From NCBI RefSeq assembly GCF_051200825.1, contig NZ_CP195158.1, positions 2,232,001 to 2,296,000 of the forward strand: DNA of 64,000 nucleotides. Direction: 5' to 3'. The notes beneath the pieces were generated by a model. That model did not search any database. It had not been told where the DNA came from and worked only from the letters and a program-made list of their open reading frames with translations. Positions 53,623-62,624 of this stretch are shown piece by piece. The stretch is from Formosa sp030427735. GTDB taxonomy: Bacteria; Bacteroidota; Bacteroidia; Flavobacteriales; Flavobacteriaceae. The position numbers and the translations under genes are program-made. Position 1 is the first letter of the stretch. Each line of letters starts with the position of its first letter.

Positions 53623-54432
53623 ATGAATTTATCTGATGTTAAACTAGTAGTTACCGACATGGATGGTACACTGTTAAACGAAAATGGAGAAATTAGCCCT
53701 AATTTTTACAATGTATACGACGCCTTAAAAGCCAACGACATACATTTTGTAGCTGCTAGTGGCAGACAATATTACAGTATTGTTGAAAAATTGAACGAGA
53801 TTAAAAACGATATTACAATTATTGCCGAAAACGGAGGTATTACTAAACGTGGCAACTTAGAGTTAGCCAAAACACTGCTATCTAAAGACAATACAGACGC
53901 TATTATTCCGTTATTGAGAACCATTAACGATGTGTTTATTGTACTTTGCGGTAAAAACAAAGCGTATATTGAAACTAAGGATTTAAATTTTCCGAAGCTG
54001 CTAAGCGAATATTATACCGAATTTGATACTGTAGAGGATTTAACAACGGTTAATCACGATGAATTTTTAAAAATTGCGATTTATCATCCTACGAGTTCCG
54101 AAACTTACATTTATCCGCATGTTAAACACTTAGAGTCGGATTTACAAGTGAAAGTATCTGGACAAAACTGGTTAGACATTTCTCACAAAGATGCCAACAA
54201 AGGGTTTGCTTTACAAAACGTACAAAAAGCTCTTGGTGTAACGGAAAACGAAACCATGGTCTTTGGCGATTATAACAACGACTTAGAAATGCTTGAGCGC
54301 GCATACTTCAGTTATGCCATGGAAAATGCACATCCAAACGTTAAACAAGTGGCTCGATTTGAAACTAAAAGCAACAACGAGCAAGGTGTAGAATTTATTT
54401 TAGAACAACTAATCGCCTCTAAACAGAAATAA
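53623..54432 (+). CDS. Cof-type HAD phosphatase
   Basis: A 269-residue haloacid dehalogenase-like hydrolase. VVTDMDGTLLNENG is motif I with the nucleophile aspartate, DANKGFALQNVQKALG carries the lysine, and VFGDYNNDLEML is motif IV. The insert after motif I shows the Cof cap topology. Such enzymes act on sugar phosphates, nucleotides or vitamin phosphates. It stands alone, facing the YjbQ gene. Confidence 0.92.
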   Translation: MNLSDVKLVVTDMDGTLLNENGEISPNFYNVYDALKANDIHFVAASGRQYYSIVEKLNEIKNDITIIAENGGITKRGNLELAKTLLSKDNTDAIIPLLRTINDVFIVLCGKNKAYIETKDLNFPKLLSEYYTEFDTVEDLTTVNHDEFLKIAIYHPTSSETYIYPHVKHLESDLQVKVSGQNWLDISHKDANKGFALQNVQKALGVTENETMVFGDYNNDLEMLERAYFSYAMENAHPNVKQVARFETKSNNEQGVEFILEQLIASKQK

Positions 54433-54435
54433 CAT

Positions 54436-54858
54436 TTAAGCTCCGAAAGCAGTTAACACCACTGTTCTGGCACCGCCATAATCACGATGCTCACATAAAT
54501 AGATGCCTTGCCAGGTTCCTAAATTTAAACGCCCGTTGGTAATAGGAATTTGTACACTAGCTCCCATTAACGACGATTTTATATGGGCTGGCATATCGTC
54601 TGAACCTTCGTAAGTATGCACATAATAGGGTTGATTTTCGGGAACCATAACATTAATATGGCTTTCGAAATCGGTACGCACAGACGGATCGGCATTTTCA
54701 TTAATAGTTAAGCTTGCCGATGTATGCTTTATAAAAACCTGCAACTGACCCACAGTAAATGTTTTTAGTTCTGGAACAGCTTTAATTATAGTTTCTGTAA
54801 TAATATGAAATCCTCTTTTATATGCCGGTAAAGTGATTTCTTTCTGAATTATTTTCAT
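54436..54858 (-). CDS. yjbQ: YjbQ family protein (UPF0047)
   Basis: A 140-residue protein with the full family signature IKHTSASLTINENADPSVRTDFE and the end GTWQGIYLCEHRDYGGARTVVLTAFG. Members are linked to thiamine phosphate synthase activity in E. coli, but the biological role is not settled. Its start is about 115 bases after the oxoamine synthase stop, separated by a strong terminator, so it has its own promoter. Confidence 0.93.
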   Translation of the reverse strand: MKIIQKEITLPAYKRGFHIITETIIKAVPELKTFTVGQLQVFIKHTSASLTINENADPSVRTDFESHINVMVPENQPYYVHTYEGSDDMPAHIKSSLMGASVQIPITNGRLNLGTWQGIYLCEHRDYGGARTVVLTAFGA

Positions 54859-54918
54859 TTTTATGAGAATTATAAAAGGCTAATGTAACACGAATCTAAT
54901 AACCCTTTTTAAAGTAAA

Positions 54919-54951
54919 AAATAAAGGCAGGTAATTAACCTGCCTTTATTT
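54919..54951 (-). terminator. Terminator of the oxoamine synthase gene
   Basis: The 14-base perfect arms (aaataaaggcaggt / acctgcctttattt) around loop aatta are followed on either side by A/T runs. It lies between the oxoamine synthase stop and the yjbQ start on the same strand, so it ends the upstream transcript. Confidence 0.9.
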
Positions 54952-54974
54952 TTTATCAATATAATAAATTTATA

Positions 54975-56231
54975 CTACTCCATTGCCGCAGCAACAGAAG
55001 CAGATAAACGTTTATACGTTCCGTTTTCTAATCTAGATCTTATAGCATCGAAAGCATCTAAGGTTTCGTTAACATCATCTAAAGTATGAGTCGCAGTAGG
55101 TATTAAACGCAATAAAATTAAACCTTTTGGAATTACAGGATAAACCACTATAGAACAAAATATTCCATGATTTTCACGTAAATCTTTCACTAAGGCCATA
55201 GCCTCTGGAATACTTCCTTTAAGATATACTGGCGTTACACAGCTTTGTGTTGTACCAATATCGAAACCACGAGCTTTAAGCCCAGATTGTAACGCGTTGG
55301 TATTTTCCCATAGTTTAGCTTTAAGTTCTGGCTTGGTTTTAAGCATTTCCAAACGCTTTAAAGCTCCTACAACCAACTGCATTTGCAATGATTTAGCGAA
55401 CATTTGCGAACGTAAATTATATTTTAAATAATCTATAATTTCCTGATCGGCAGCAATAAAAGCACCTGTACTGGCTAATGACTTAGCAAAAGTTGCGAAA
55501 TACACATCAATACCATCTTGTACACCTTGCTCTTCGCCAGCTCCTGCTCCTGTTTTACCTAACGTTCCAAAGCCATGGGCATCATCTACTAAAAATCTAA
55601 AATTAAATTTTTCTTTAAGCGCAACTATTTCTTTTAATTTCCCTTGCTCACCACGCATACCAAACACACCTTCGGAAATCACTAAAATACCACCACCAGT
55701 CTGTTCAGCCATTTTAGTGGCACGCTCCAAATTCTTTTCTAAACTTTCTATATCGTTGTGCTTGTAGGTAAAACGTTTACCCATATGTAAGCGTACTCCA
55801 TCTATAATACAAGCGTGAGAGTCTACATCGTAAACAATAATATCGTCTTTAGACACCAATGCATCTATAGTAGACACCATACCTTGGTAACCAAAATTCA
55901 ATAAATAAGCAGCTTCTTTATTTACAAATGAAGCCAATTCGTTTTGTAATTTTTCATGAAGATCTGTATGTCCAGACATCATTCTTGCTCCCATTGGATA
56001 CGCCGAACCAAATTGTGCACCAGCCTCAGCATCTACTTTTCTTACTTCTGGATGGTTCGCTAACCCTAAATAGTCGTTAATACTCCAAGTAATAACGTCT
56101 TTACCTTGAAATGTCATTCTGTTAGATATTTGGCCTTCTAATTTAGGAAACACAAAATATCCTTCTGCTTGAGACGCCCATTTTCCTAAAGGTCCTTTAT
56201 CCTTATATATTTTTTCAAATAAATCTTTCAT
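54975..56231 (-). CDS. Alpha-oxoamine synthase (serine palmitoyltransferase-like), candidate cysteate acyltransferase
   Basis: A 418-residue PLP enzyme of fold type I. VDDAHGFGTLG holds the cofactor-contacting residues, TFAKSLAS holds the Schiff-base lysine, and YLLNFGYQGMVST is a typical early motif. Family members condense an amino acid with an acyl-CoA or acyl-ACP: serine palmitoyltransferase, KBL (glycine C-acetyltransferase) or AON synthase. Gliding Flavobacteriia use a related enzyme for sulfonolipid (capnine) from cysteate. The upstream neighbour is a cysteine-synthase-like enzyme, and no other biotin or threonine genes are near, which favours a lipid role. The exact amino acid substrate is uncertain. 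Confidence 0.85.
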   Translation of the reverse strand: MKDLFEKIYKDKGPLGKWASQAEGYFVFPKLEGQISNRMTFQGKDVITWSINDYLGLANHPEVRKVDAEAGAQFGSAYPMGARMMSGHTDLHEKLQNELASFVNKEAAYLLNFGYQGMVSTIDALVSKDDIIVYDVDSHACIIDGVRLHMGKRFTYKHNDIESLEKNLERATKMAEQTGGGILVISEGVFGMRGEQGKLKEIVALKEKFNFRFLVDDAHGFGTLGKTGAGAGEEQGVQDGIDVYFATFAKSLASTGAFIAADQEIIDYLKYNLRSQMFAKSLQMQLVVGALKRLEMLKTKPELKAKLWENTNALQSGLKARGFDIGTTQSCVTPVYLKGSIPEAMALVKDLRENHGIFCSIVVYPVIPKGLILLRLIPTATHTLDDVNETLDAFDAIRSRLENGTYKRLSASVAAAME

Positions 56232-56381
56232 GTAAGCTATTAATCTTAATTATGTGCGCAAAATTAACTAATTATGAATTTCTAACATAATAAATTAGTA
56301 CGCATTGTTAACAAACTTAATAACAAAGCACACAGTATTATAGCTTAGTATAAAATTGTGTGCCTGTATTTAAGCAAGTTA

Positions 56382-57422
56382 TTATTTTATGTATTGAATT
56401 GTTTGAGCAGCTTCTACATTAACACTGTCAAAGAACCCTTGTTCGTTCATCCATTTATCGCTATAAACTTTACTCATATAGCGCGATCCGTGGTCTGGAA
56501 AGATAACCACAACCATATCGTTTTTAGAAAATTTACCGTCGGCTTCTAATTGCTTTACCGCTTGCATAGCTGCCCCAGAAGTATATCCTACAAACATACC
56601 CTCTGTCTTTGCTATCTCTCTTGCTGTATGTGCACTGGCTTCGTCTGTTACTTTTACAAACTCATCAATGATATCAAAATCTGTAGCTGCCGGTATTAAG
56701 TTTTTTCCTAAACCTTCTATTCGGTAAGGATATATTTCTTTTTCGTCGAATTCTTTAGTTTCATGGTATTTTTTAAGTACAGACCCAAAAGCATCTACAC
56801 CTATAATTTTTATATTAGGATTTTTTTCTTTTAAATATTTTGCAGTTCCCGAAATCGTACCTCCTGTACCACTACAGGCCACAAGGTGAGTTATTTTTCC
56901 TTCGGTTTGCTTCCAGATTTCTGGTCCTGTAGAATTGTAATGCGCATCTATATTTAATTGATTGAAATACTGATTTATATACACAGAACCTTTAATTTCG
57001 TCGTGTAAGCGCTTAGCTACCTGATAATAAGATCTAGGATCGTCTGCACTAACATTGGCTGGGCATACATATACTTTTGCCCCCATAGTTTTTAGCATGT
57101 CTATTTTATCGGCAGACGATTTAGAACTCACAGCCAAGATACAATCGTAACCTTTTATTACGCTTACCATTGCTAAACTAAACCCTGTGTTACCAGAGGT
57201 CGTTTCTATAATGGTATCGCCAGGTTTAAGAATACCTTGTTTTTCGGCTTGTTCAATAATATATAGTGCAATTCTATCTTTTGAGGAGTGTCCTGGGTTG
57301 AAGGCTTCAACTTTAGCGAAAAATTCGCAGCTACACTCAGAAGTAATTTTATTTAGCTTAATTAAGGGAGTATTTCCCACTAAATCCAGTACGTTATCAA
57401 AAACTTGATTTTTGTGTTCCAT
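56382..57422 (-). CDS. PLP-dependent cysteine synthase/cystathionine beta-synthase-like enzyme
   Basis: A 346-residue fold type II PLP enzyme. The Schiff-base lysine is in HSSKDRIALY, the phosphate-binding asparagine loop is TSGNTGFSLA and the glycine loop is GTGGTISGTA. The N-terminal LVGNTPLIKLNK matches CysK and CBS. In the locus it stands 150 bases before the oxoamine synthase gene on the same strand. It may make cysteine or, with sulfite, cysteate for sulfonolipid synthesis. Ordinary cysteine synthesis is the main alternative. Confidence 0.88.
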   Translation of the reverse strand: MEHKNQVFDNVLDLVGNTPLIKLNKITSECSCEFFAKVEAFNPGHSSKDRIALYIIEQAEKQGILKPGDTIIETTSGNTGFSLAMVSVIKGYDCILAVSSKSSADKIDMLKTMGAKVYVCPANVSADDPRSYYQVAKRLHDEIKGSVYINQYFNQLNIDAHYNSTGPEIWKQTEGKITHLVACSGTGGTISGTAKYLKEKNPNIKIIGVDAFGSVLKKYHETKEFDEKEIYPYRIEGLGKNLIPAATDFDIIDEFVKVTDEASAHTAREIAKTEGMFVGYTSGAAMQAVKQLEADGKFSKNDMVVVIFPDHGSRYMSKVYSDKWMNEQGFFDSVNVEAAQTIQYIK

Positions 57423-57490
57423 AAATGCTATTTAAAAGCTACTTTAGATTAGTAAAATAACTAAAACCTGACAAAAATAAGCATTTTTTT

Positions 57491-59551
57491 TTACTTATTG
57501 GCAATTCCTTCCAAATCCAATAAGAAAGCATACTCTAAAGCAACTTCTTTTAGGCTCTCAAAACGACCGGAAGCGCCACCATGCCCTGCATCCATATCGA
57601 TATGAAACAGCAATAAATTTTGGTCTGTTTTTAAATCTCTTAACTTAGCTACCCATTTTGCTGGCTCCCAATATTGCACCTGAGAATCGTGAAGTCCTGT
57701 GGTTACTAACATGTTAGGATATGCTTTAGCTTCAACATTATCGTAAGGCGAATAAGATTTCATATAATTGTAATATTCCTCGTTATTTGGATTCCCCCAT
57801 TCGTCGTACTCGCCCGTAGTTAATGGTATGGTATCGTCTAACATGGTAGTTACGACATCTACAAAAGGTACAGCCGACAGCACGCCGTTATACAGTTCTG
57901 GATTTAAATTAATTATTGCGCCCATTAAAAGTCCTCCTGCCGATCCGCCATAGGCATATAAGTGCTTATTGGATGTATAGCCTTCGGAAATCAAAAATTT
58001 AGAGCAGTCTATAAAATCGTAAAACGTATTCATTTTAGTTAACAACTTTCCGTTTTCGTACCAGTCGCGTCCTAAATATTCCCCGCCTCGAATATGCGCA
58101 ATGGCATAAATAAAGCCACGATCTAGCAAACTTAAGCGTATGGTAGAGAAATAGGGATCTATAGTCGATCCATACGATCCATAAGCATACAATAACAACG
58201 GTGTTTCGCCATTAAGTTCTAAATCTTTTTTATACACCATAGAAATAGGCACCTTAACACCATCGCGTGCTGTAGCCCAAACGCGTTTAGAACTATAGTT
58301 TTCTTTGTTAAACTGTCCACCTAAAACTTCCTGTTCTTTTTTTACAACCTTCTCTTTGGTTTTAAAATAATAATCGATTACCGAACTCGGGTTGGTTAAC
58401 GAATTGTAACTGTATCTTAAGAATTCACTGTTAAAGTCGGGATTGTTTCCTGTACTGGCTGTATATGTTTCGCTGTCGAATGGTAAGTAATAATCTTCTT
58501 TTCCATCCCAACTCATTATTCTTATATTATTTAAACCGTTTTCCCTTTCGCTAACTACCAAATAGTCGTTAAAGATTTCTATATCTTCAATTAAAACATG
58601 GGCGCGATGCGGCAAAACATCTTCCCAAAATATTTTCTCGGTTTGGGTTTCGTTAGTTTTTAATACTTTAAAATTTGTAGCACCATCGGCATTTGTAATA
58701 ATATAAAAACTGTCGTCATAATGTGCTATGGCATAATCTAACTCGCGAATACGTTCTTGAAACACCTTAAATTCTTGATCTGGTGTATCGGCATTTACAA
58801 ACCGATACTCCGATGTTAAAGTACTTGCAGAACCAATAACAATGTATTTATTGGACTTGGTTTTATACACAAACGTATTGAAGGTTTCGTCTGCTTCGTA
58901 AAACACCTCTTCGTCTTCAACATTACTGTGTAGTTTATGTTTAAAAATTTTATGGGAACGCAAAGTTACCTCATCCTTTCGTGTATAGAATATGGTTTTA
59001 TTGTCGTTTGCCCAAGTAGCGCTACCAGTTGTATTTTCAATTTTGTCTGGGTATACTTTGCCCGTAACAAGATTTTTAACCTGTAAAGTATATTGGCGAC
59101 GACTTACAGTATCTACCGAAAATACGGCTAAAGTGTTATCTGAGCTTATTGCGATTCCGCCTAATTTAAAATAGGCAAAACCTTTGGCCATTTCGTTACA
59201 ATCGAAAAGCACCTCTTCTTGCGCTTCGAGCACCTCTTTTTTTCGGGTGTAAATTGGATAATCTTTACCAGTTTCGTATTTGGTAATATACCAATAGCCG
59301 TTTAATTTATAAGGAACAGACTCGTCGTCTTCTTTAATACGGGCTTTCATTTCTTCGAACAGATCTTGTTGAAACTGTTCGGTGTGTTTCATTTTATGCT
59401 TTGTATATGCGTTTTCAGCATTTAAATAATCTATAACATCTGGGTTATCCCTATCGTTTAGCCAAAAATAGTTATCTATTCGTACATCGTTATGTGCTAC
59501 TAATTTTTTTGGGACTTTTTTTGCGATTGGCGGATGAATATCTTTTTTCAA
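57491..59551 (-). CDS. S9A prolyl oligopeptidase/oligopeptidase B
   Basis: A 686-residue cytoplasmic serine peptidase of normal length. It has an N-terminal beta-propeller (about 60-400) and a C-terminal hydrolase domain. The nucleophile serine lies in GGSAGGLLMGA, the aspartate in LVTTGLHDSQVQYWEP and the histidine in DAGHGGASGRFE. It degrades peptides after basic or proline residues. There is no signal peptide. It faces away from ybaB. Confidence 0.93.
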   Translation of the reverse strand: MKKDIHPPIAKKVPKKLVAHNDVRIDNYFWLNDRDNPDVIDYLNAENAYTKHKMKHTEQFQQDLFEEMKARIKEDDESVPYKLNGYWYITKYETGKDYPIYTRKKEVLEAQEEVLFDCNEMAKGFAYFKLGGIAISSDNTLAVFSVDTVSRRQYTLQVKNLVTGKVYPDKIENTTGSATWANDNKTIFYTRKDEVTLRSHKIFKHKLHSNVEDEEVFYEADETFNTFVYKTKSNKYIVIGSASTLTSEYRFVNADTPDQEFKVFQERIRELDYAIAHYDDSFYIITNADGATNFKVLKTNETQTEKIFWEDVLPHRAHVLIEDIEIFNDYLVVSERENGLNNIRIMSWDGKEDYYLPFDSETYTASTGNNPDFNSEFLRYSYNSLTNPSSVIDYYFKTKEKVVKKEQEVLGGQFNKENYSSKRVWATARDGVKVPISMVYKKDLELNGETPLLLYAYGSYGSTIDPYFSTIRLSLLDRGFIYAIAHIRGGEYLGRDWYENGKLLTKMNTFYDFIDCSKFLISEGYTSNKHLYAYGGSAGGLLMGAIINLNPELYNGVLSAVPFVDVVTTMLDDTIPLTTGEYDEWGNPNNEEYYNYMKSYSPYDNVEAKAYPNMLVTTGLHDSQVQYWEPAKWVAKLRDLKTDQNLLLFHIDMDAGHGGASGRFESLKEVALEYAFLLDLEGIANK

Positions 59552-59633
59552 ATGCGTTTTTATTTATTCTTAATTTAACGCCCAAAAATATAAAATTTAA
59601 ATAATTTTGTGTTGAATTTAAAATTTTAAAAAT

Positions 59634-59957
59634 ATGTTTGGAGATCTTATGGGCATGATGGGTAAATTAAAAGAAACCCAACAAAAAGTAGAAGACACAA
59701 AAAAGCGCCTAAATACAGTTTTGATAGATGAACAAAGTAATGATGGCTTGCTAAAAATTACACTTACTGCCAATCGCGAGATTAAATCTATTTCTATAGA
59801 CGATAGTATTCTTGAAGACAAAGAGCAATTAGAAGATTATTTAATTTTAACGCTTAATAAAGCGATTGCCAAGGCTACACAAGTTAACGAAGCCGAATTA
59901 GCTGCAGTGGCTAAAGATGGTATGCCAGATATTCCTGGAATGGATATGTTTAAATAA
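59634..59957 (+). CDS. ybaB: YbaB/EbfC family nucleoid-associated protein
   Basis: A 107-residue DNA-binding protein. MGKLKETQQKVEDTKKRLN is the helical start, followed by the core beta sheet and the C-terminal end AAVAKDGMPDIPGMDMF. The protein is an acidic homodimer that binds DNA and affects nucleoid structure. It lies divergent from the oligopeptidase and convergent with the small membrane protein. Confidence 0.94.
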   Translation: MFGDLMGMMGKLKETQQKVEDTKKRLNTVLIDEQSNDGLLKITLTANREIKSISIDDSILEDKEQLEDYLILTLNKAIAKATQVNEAELAAVAKDGMPDIPGMDMFK

Positions 59958-59989
59958 AAGGGAGATTATAACTCCTTAGTATTAACCAT

Positions 59990-60026
59990 AAAAAAAGGAA
60001 GTTAAATAATTTAACTTCCTTTTTTT
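59990..60026. terminator. Bidirectional terminator after ybaB
   Basis: The 17-base perfect arms (59990-60006 and 60010-60026) join through a taa loop. The arm sequence begins with seven A and reads ggaagttaaa; the other side ends in seven T. The converging neighbours are ybaB and the 58-residue membrane protein. Confidence 0.92.
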
Positions 60027-60048
60027 GTTATTTATTTTTAAGTAAGAT

Positions 60049-60225
60049 TTAAAGCGCTTCTCTTTTTGCTTTTTTCTCTTCTTGCTTTTCCTTAATAAGT
60101 TCTAAGATCGATCCACCAATCCAATAAGGTACAACAAACGTTATTAAAAAAATCATTAACCAAAATCCTATTGTTAAGATGGTTAAAAACGCTAAAAAGC
60201 CTAAATATTGGTCAAACTCGAACAT
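60049..60225 (-). CDS. Small membrane protein of 58 residues
   Basis: An ATG at 60225 opens a 58-codon frame that ends with TAA at 60049. The protein has two closely spaced hydrophobic stretches (about residues 8-22 and 23-37), the segment PYWIGGSILELIKE and a strongly charged tail KEKQEEKKAKREAL. Coding character is shown by the well-ordered hydrophobic then charged pattern and by a terminator directly behind it. Function unknown. It lies between ybaB and the peroxiredoxin gene and may be cotranscribed with the latter, 84 bases upstream. Confidence 0.75.
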   Translation of the reverse strand: MFEFDQYLGFLAFLTILTIGFWLMIFLITFVVPYWIGGSILELIKEKQEEKKAKREAL

Positions 60226-60309
60226 AATTGGTATTTTCTATTAATTTAATCTCCGCAAATATAAAATAAATGATTTTTTAAAACAATACCAGATTTTAAA
60301 TATTTGCAA

Positions 60310-60951
60310 TTAATTTAAGTTTGGTTGTGGTGTCATTCTTAAATATGGCTTAATTTCTTTATGCCCTTTCGGAAATATCGCAGGAATATCTTTAGTTTCT
60401 ATACTCGGCGCAACCACACAATCCTCTCCATTTTTCCAATTTGCAGGCGTAGCGACTTTGTGGTACGCGGTTAATTGTAGCGAGTCTATTACCCGCAACA
60501 ATTCCTCGAAGTTTCTACCTGTAGACGCGGGATAAGTTATCATTAACTTCACTTTTTTATCTGGATCTATCACAAATACAGAACGTACTGTTAAATTACT
60601 ATCGGCGTTGGGGTGAATCATATCGTACAATTCCGAAACTTTACGATCATCATCGGCGATAATAGGAAAATTAACTGTGGTATCTTGCGTTTCGTTAATA
60701 TCGTTCACCCATCCTTTATGCGACTCCAAACCATCTACACTTAAGGCTACAACCTTTACATTACGTTTATCGAACTCTGCTTTGTACTTTGCTACGGTTC
60801 CTAATTCTGTAGTACACACTGGTGTATAATCTGCAGGGTGCGAAAACAAAATACCCCAGCTATCGCCTAACCAGTCGTGAAAATGTATTGTTCCTTCGGT
60901 AGATTTTGCCGTAAAATTCGGTGCTTCATCCCCTAATCTTATTGTTGCCAT
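60310..60951 (-). CDS. 1-Cys peroxiredoxin (Prx6 type)
   Basis: A 213-residue peroxidase. SHPADYTPVCTTELG (Cys46) is the peroxidatic site of the Prx6 branch, and the long C-terminal domain extends past VATPANWKNGEDCVVAPS, which holds a second cysteine near 177. It reduces hydrogen peroxide and organic peroxides in the cytoplasm. It stands alone, divergent from fumC. Confidence 0.95.
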   Translation of the reverse strand: MATIRLGDEAPNFTAKSTEGTIHFHDWLGDSWGILFSHPADYTPVCTTELGTVAKYKAEFDKRNVKVVALSVDGLESHKGWVNDINETQDTTVNFPIIADDDRKVSELYDMIHPNADSNLTVRSVFVIDPDKKVKLMITYPASTGRNFEELLRVIDSLQLTAYHKVATPANWKNGEDCVVAPSIETKDIPAIFPKGHKEIKPYLRMTPQPNLN

Positions 60952-61143
60952 AATTGATTATTTTTTTAATATTGATTAATATCTTAACAAATTATTTTTG
61001 AACACCTAAGGTAGTAGATTTCATAATTATCTTCAATTTAGAAGTCTTAAGTTTATCTTAAATTTTTAATAAAAATAACCTTGAAGCGGGTAAAAAATAA
61101 GAATCAAAATCATTAAATTTGCTTTCTTTAAAAATACAATAAA

Positions 61144-62541
61144 ATGGACTATAGGATAGAAAAAGACACCATGGGCGAAGTAAAAGTGCCTGCAGACAAA
61201 TTATGGGGCGCACAAACAGAGCGTTCTCGAAACAATTTTAAAATAGGTGCACCAGCATCTATGCCGTTAGAAATTATTTACGGTTTTGCATACTTAAAAA
61301 AAGCTGCAGCTTACACCAACTGCGAATTGGGCGTACTTCCTATCGAAAAACGCGACTACATTGCGCAAGTTTGCGACGAAATTCTTGAAGGTAAGCACGA
61401 CGATCAGTTTCCTTTAGTTATATGGCAAACAGGATCGGGTACCCAAAGTAATATGAATGTTAACGAAGTTGTTGCCAATAGAGCACACCAACTTGCTGGA
61501 AAAACTATTGGCGAAGGCGAAAAAACCATTCAGCCTAACGACGATGTAAACAAGTCGCAATCGTCTAACGACACTTTTCCTACAGGAATGCACATTGCCG
61601 CTTACAAAAAAATTGTGGAAACCACTTTACCTGGAGTAAAACAATTACGCGATACTTTAAAAAAGAAATCTGAAGACTTTAAAAAAGTAGTTAAAATTGG
61701 CCGTACCCATTTAATGGATGCTACGCCTTTAACTTTAGGTCAAGAATTCTCTGGGTACGTATCGCAATTAGACCACGGTATTAAAGCTTTAGAAAACACC
61801 TTGCCACATTTAAGTGAATTGGCTTTAGGCGGAACTGCTGTTGGAACCGGATTGAACACACCAAAAGGATACTCTAAGCGCGTAGCCGAATACATTGCTA
61901 AATTTACTGGACTTCCTTTTATTACAGCTAAAAATAAATTTGAAGCACTTGCAGCTCACGATGCTTTGGTAGAAACACATGGTGCCCTAAAACAATTGGC
62001 AGTTTCTTTAAACAAAATAGCTAACGATGTAAGAATGATGGCCTCTGGACCACGAAGTGGTATTGGCGAAATTATTATTCCGGCCAACGAACCTGGAAGT
62101 TCTATTATGCCTGGTAAAGTTAACCCTACACAATGCGAAGCCTTAACCATGGTTTGTGCTCAAGTTATAGGAAACGACGTAGCTGTTAGTGTGGCTGGCA
62201 CACAAGGTCATTACGAATTAAACGTTTTTAAACCTATTATGGCTGTAAACGTACTGGAATCAGCACAATTACTTGGTGATGCCTGTGTAAGTTTCGATAT
62301 CCATTGTGCTACTGGCATAGAGCCTAACCACGCCGTAATTAAGCAATTATTAAACAATTCGCTTATGCTAGTAACCGCTTTAAACACCAAAATAGGATAC
62401 TACAAAGCTGCCGAAATTGCAAACACAGCGCACAAAAATGGTACAACTTTAAAAGAAGAAGCTATTAATTTAGGCTATGTGACTGCTGAAGATTACGATA
62501 ACTGGGTAAAACCAGAAGATATGATTGGTAGTCTATCATAA
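61144..62541 (+). CDS. fumC: Class II fumarate hydratase
   Basis: A 465-residue enzyme of the aspartase/fumarase family. RIEKDTMGEVKVPADKLWGAQTERS starts the protein, GSGTQSNMNVNEV and HLMDATPLTLGQEFSGY line the active site, and GSSIMPGKVNPTQCE is the mobile signature loop. It converts fumarate to malate in the citric acid cycle, without an iron-sulfur cluster. It starts 193 bases after the divergent peroxiredoxin start. Confidence 0.97.
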   Translation: MDYRIEKDTMGEVKVPADKLWGAQTERSRNNFKIGAPASMPLEIIYGFAYLKKAAAYTNCELGVLPIEKRDYIAQVCDEILEGKHDDQFPLVIWQTGSGTQSNMNVNEVVANRAHQLAGKTIGEGEKTIQPNDDVNKSQSSNDTFPTGMHIAAYKKIVETTLPGVKQLRDTLKKKSEDFKKVVKIGRTHLMDATPLTLGQEFSGYVSQLDHGIKALENTLPHLSELALGGTAVGTGLNTPKGYSKRVAEYIAKFTGLPFITAKNKFEALAAHDALVETHGALKQLAVSLNKIANDVRMMASGPRSGIGEIIIPANEPGSSIMPGKVNPTQCEALTMVCAQVIGNDVAVSVAGTQGHYELNVFKPIMAVNVLESAQLLGDACVSFDIHCATGIEPNHAVIKQLLNNSLMLVTALNTKIGYYKAAEIANTAHKNGTTLKEEAINLGYVTAEDYDNWVKPEDMIGSLS

Positions 62542-62559
62542 AACACCCGATAATTATAC

Positions 62560-62597
62560 AATTAAAAAAGCTAACCAAACCGTTAGCTTTTTTAATT
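62560..62597. terminator. Bidirectional terminator between fumC and nnr
   Basis: The 16-base perfect arms (aattaaaaaagctaac / gttagcttttttaatt) surround a loop caaacc, with T-runs on both strands. The two flanking genes converge on it. Confidence 0.92.
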
Positions 62598-62624
62598 TTT
62601 ATTAGATTTTAATTTATAAAACCA

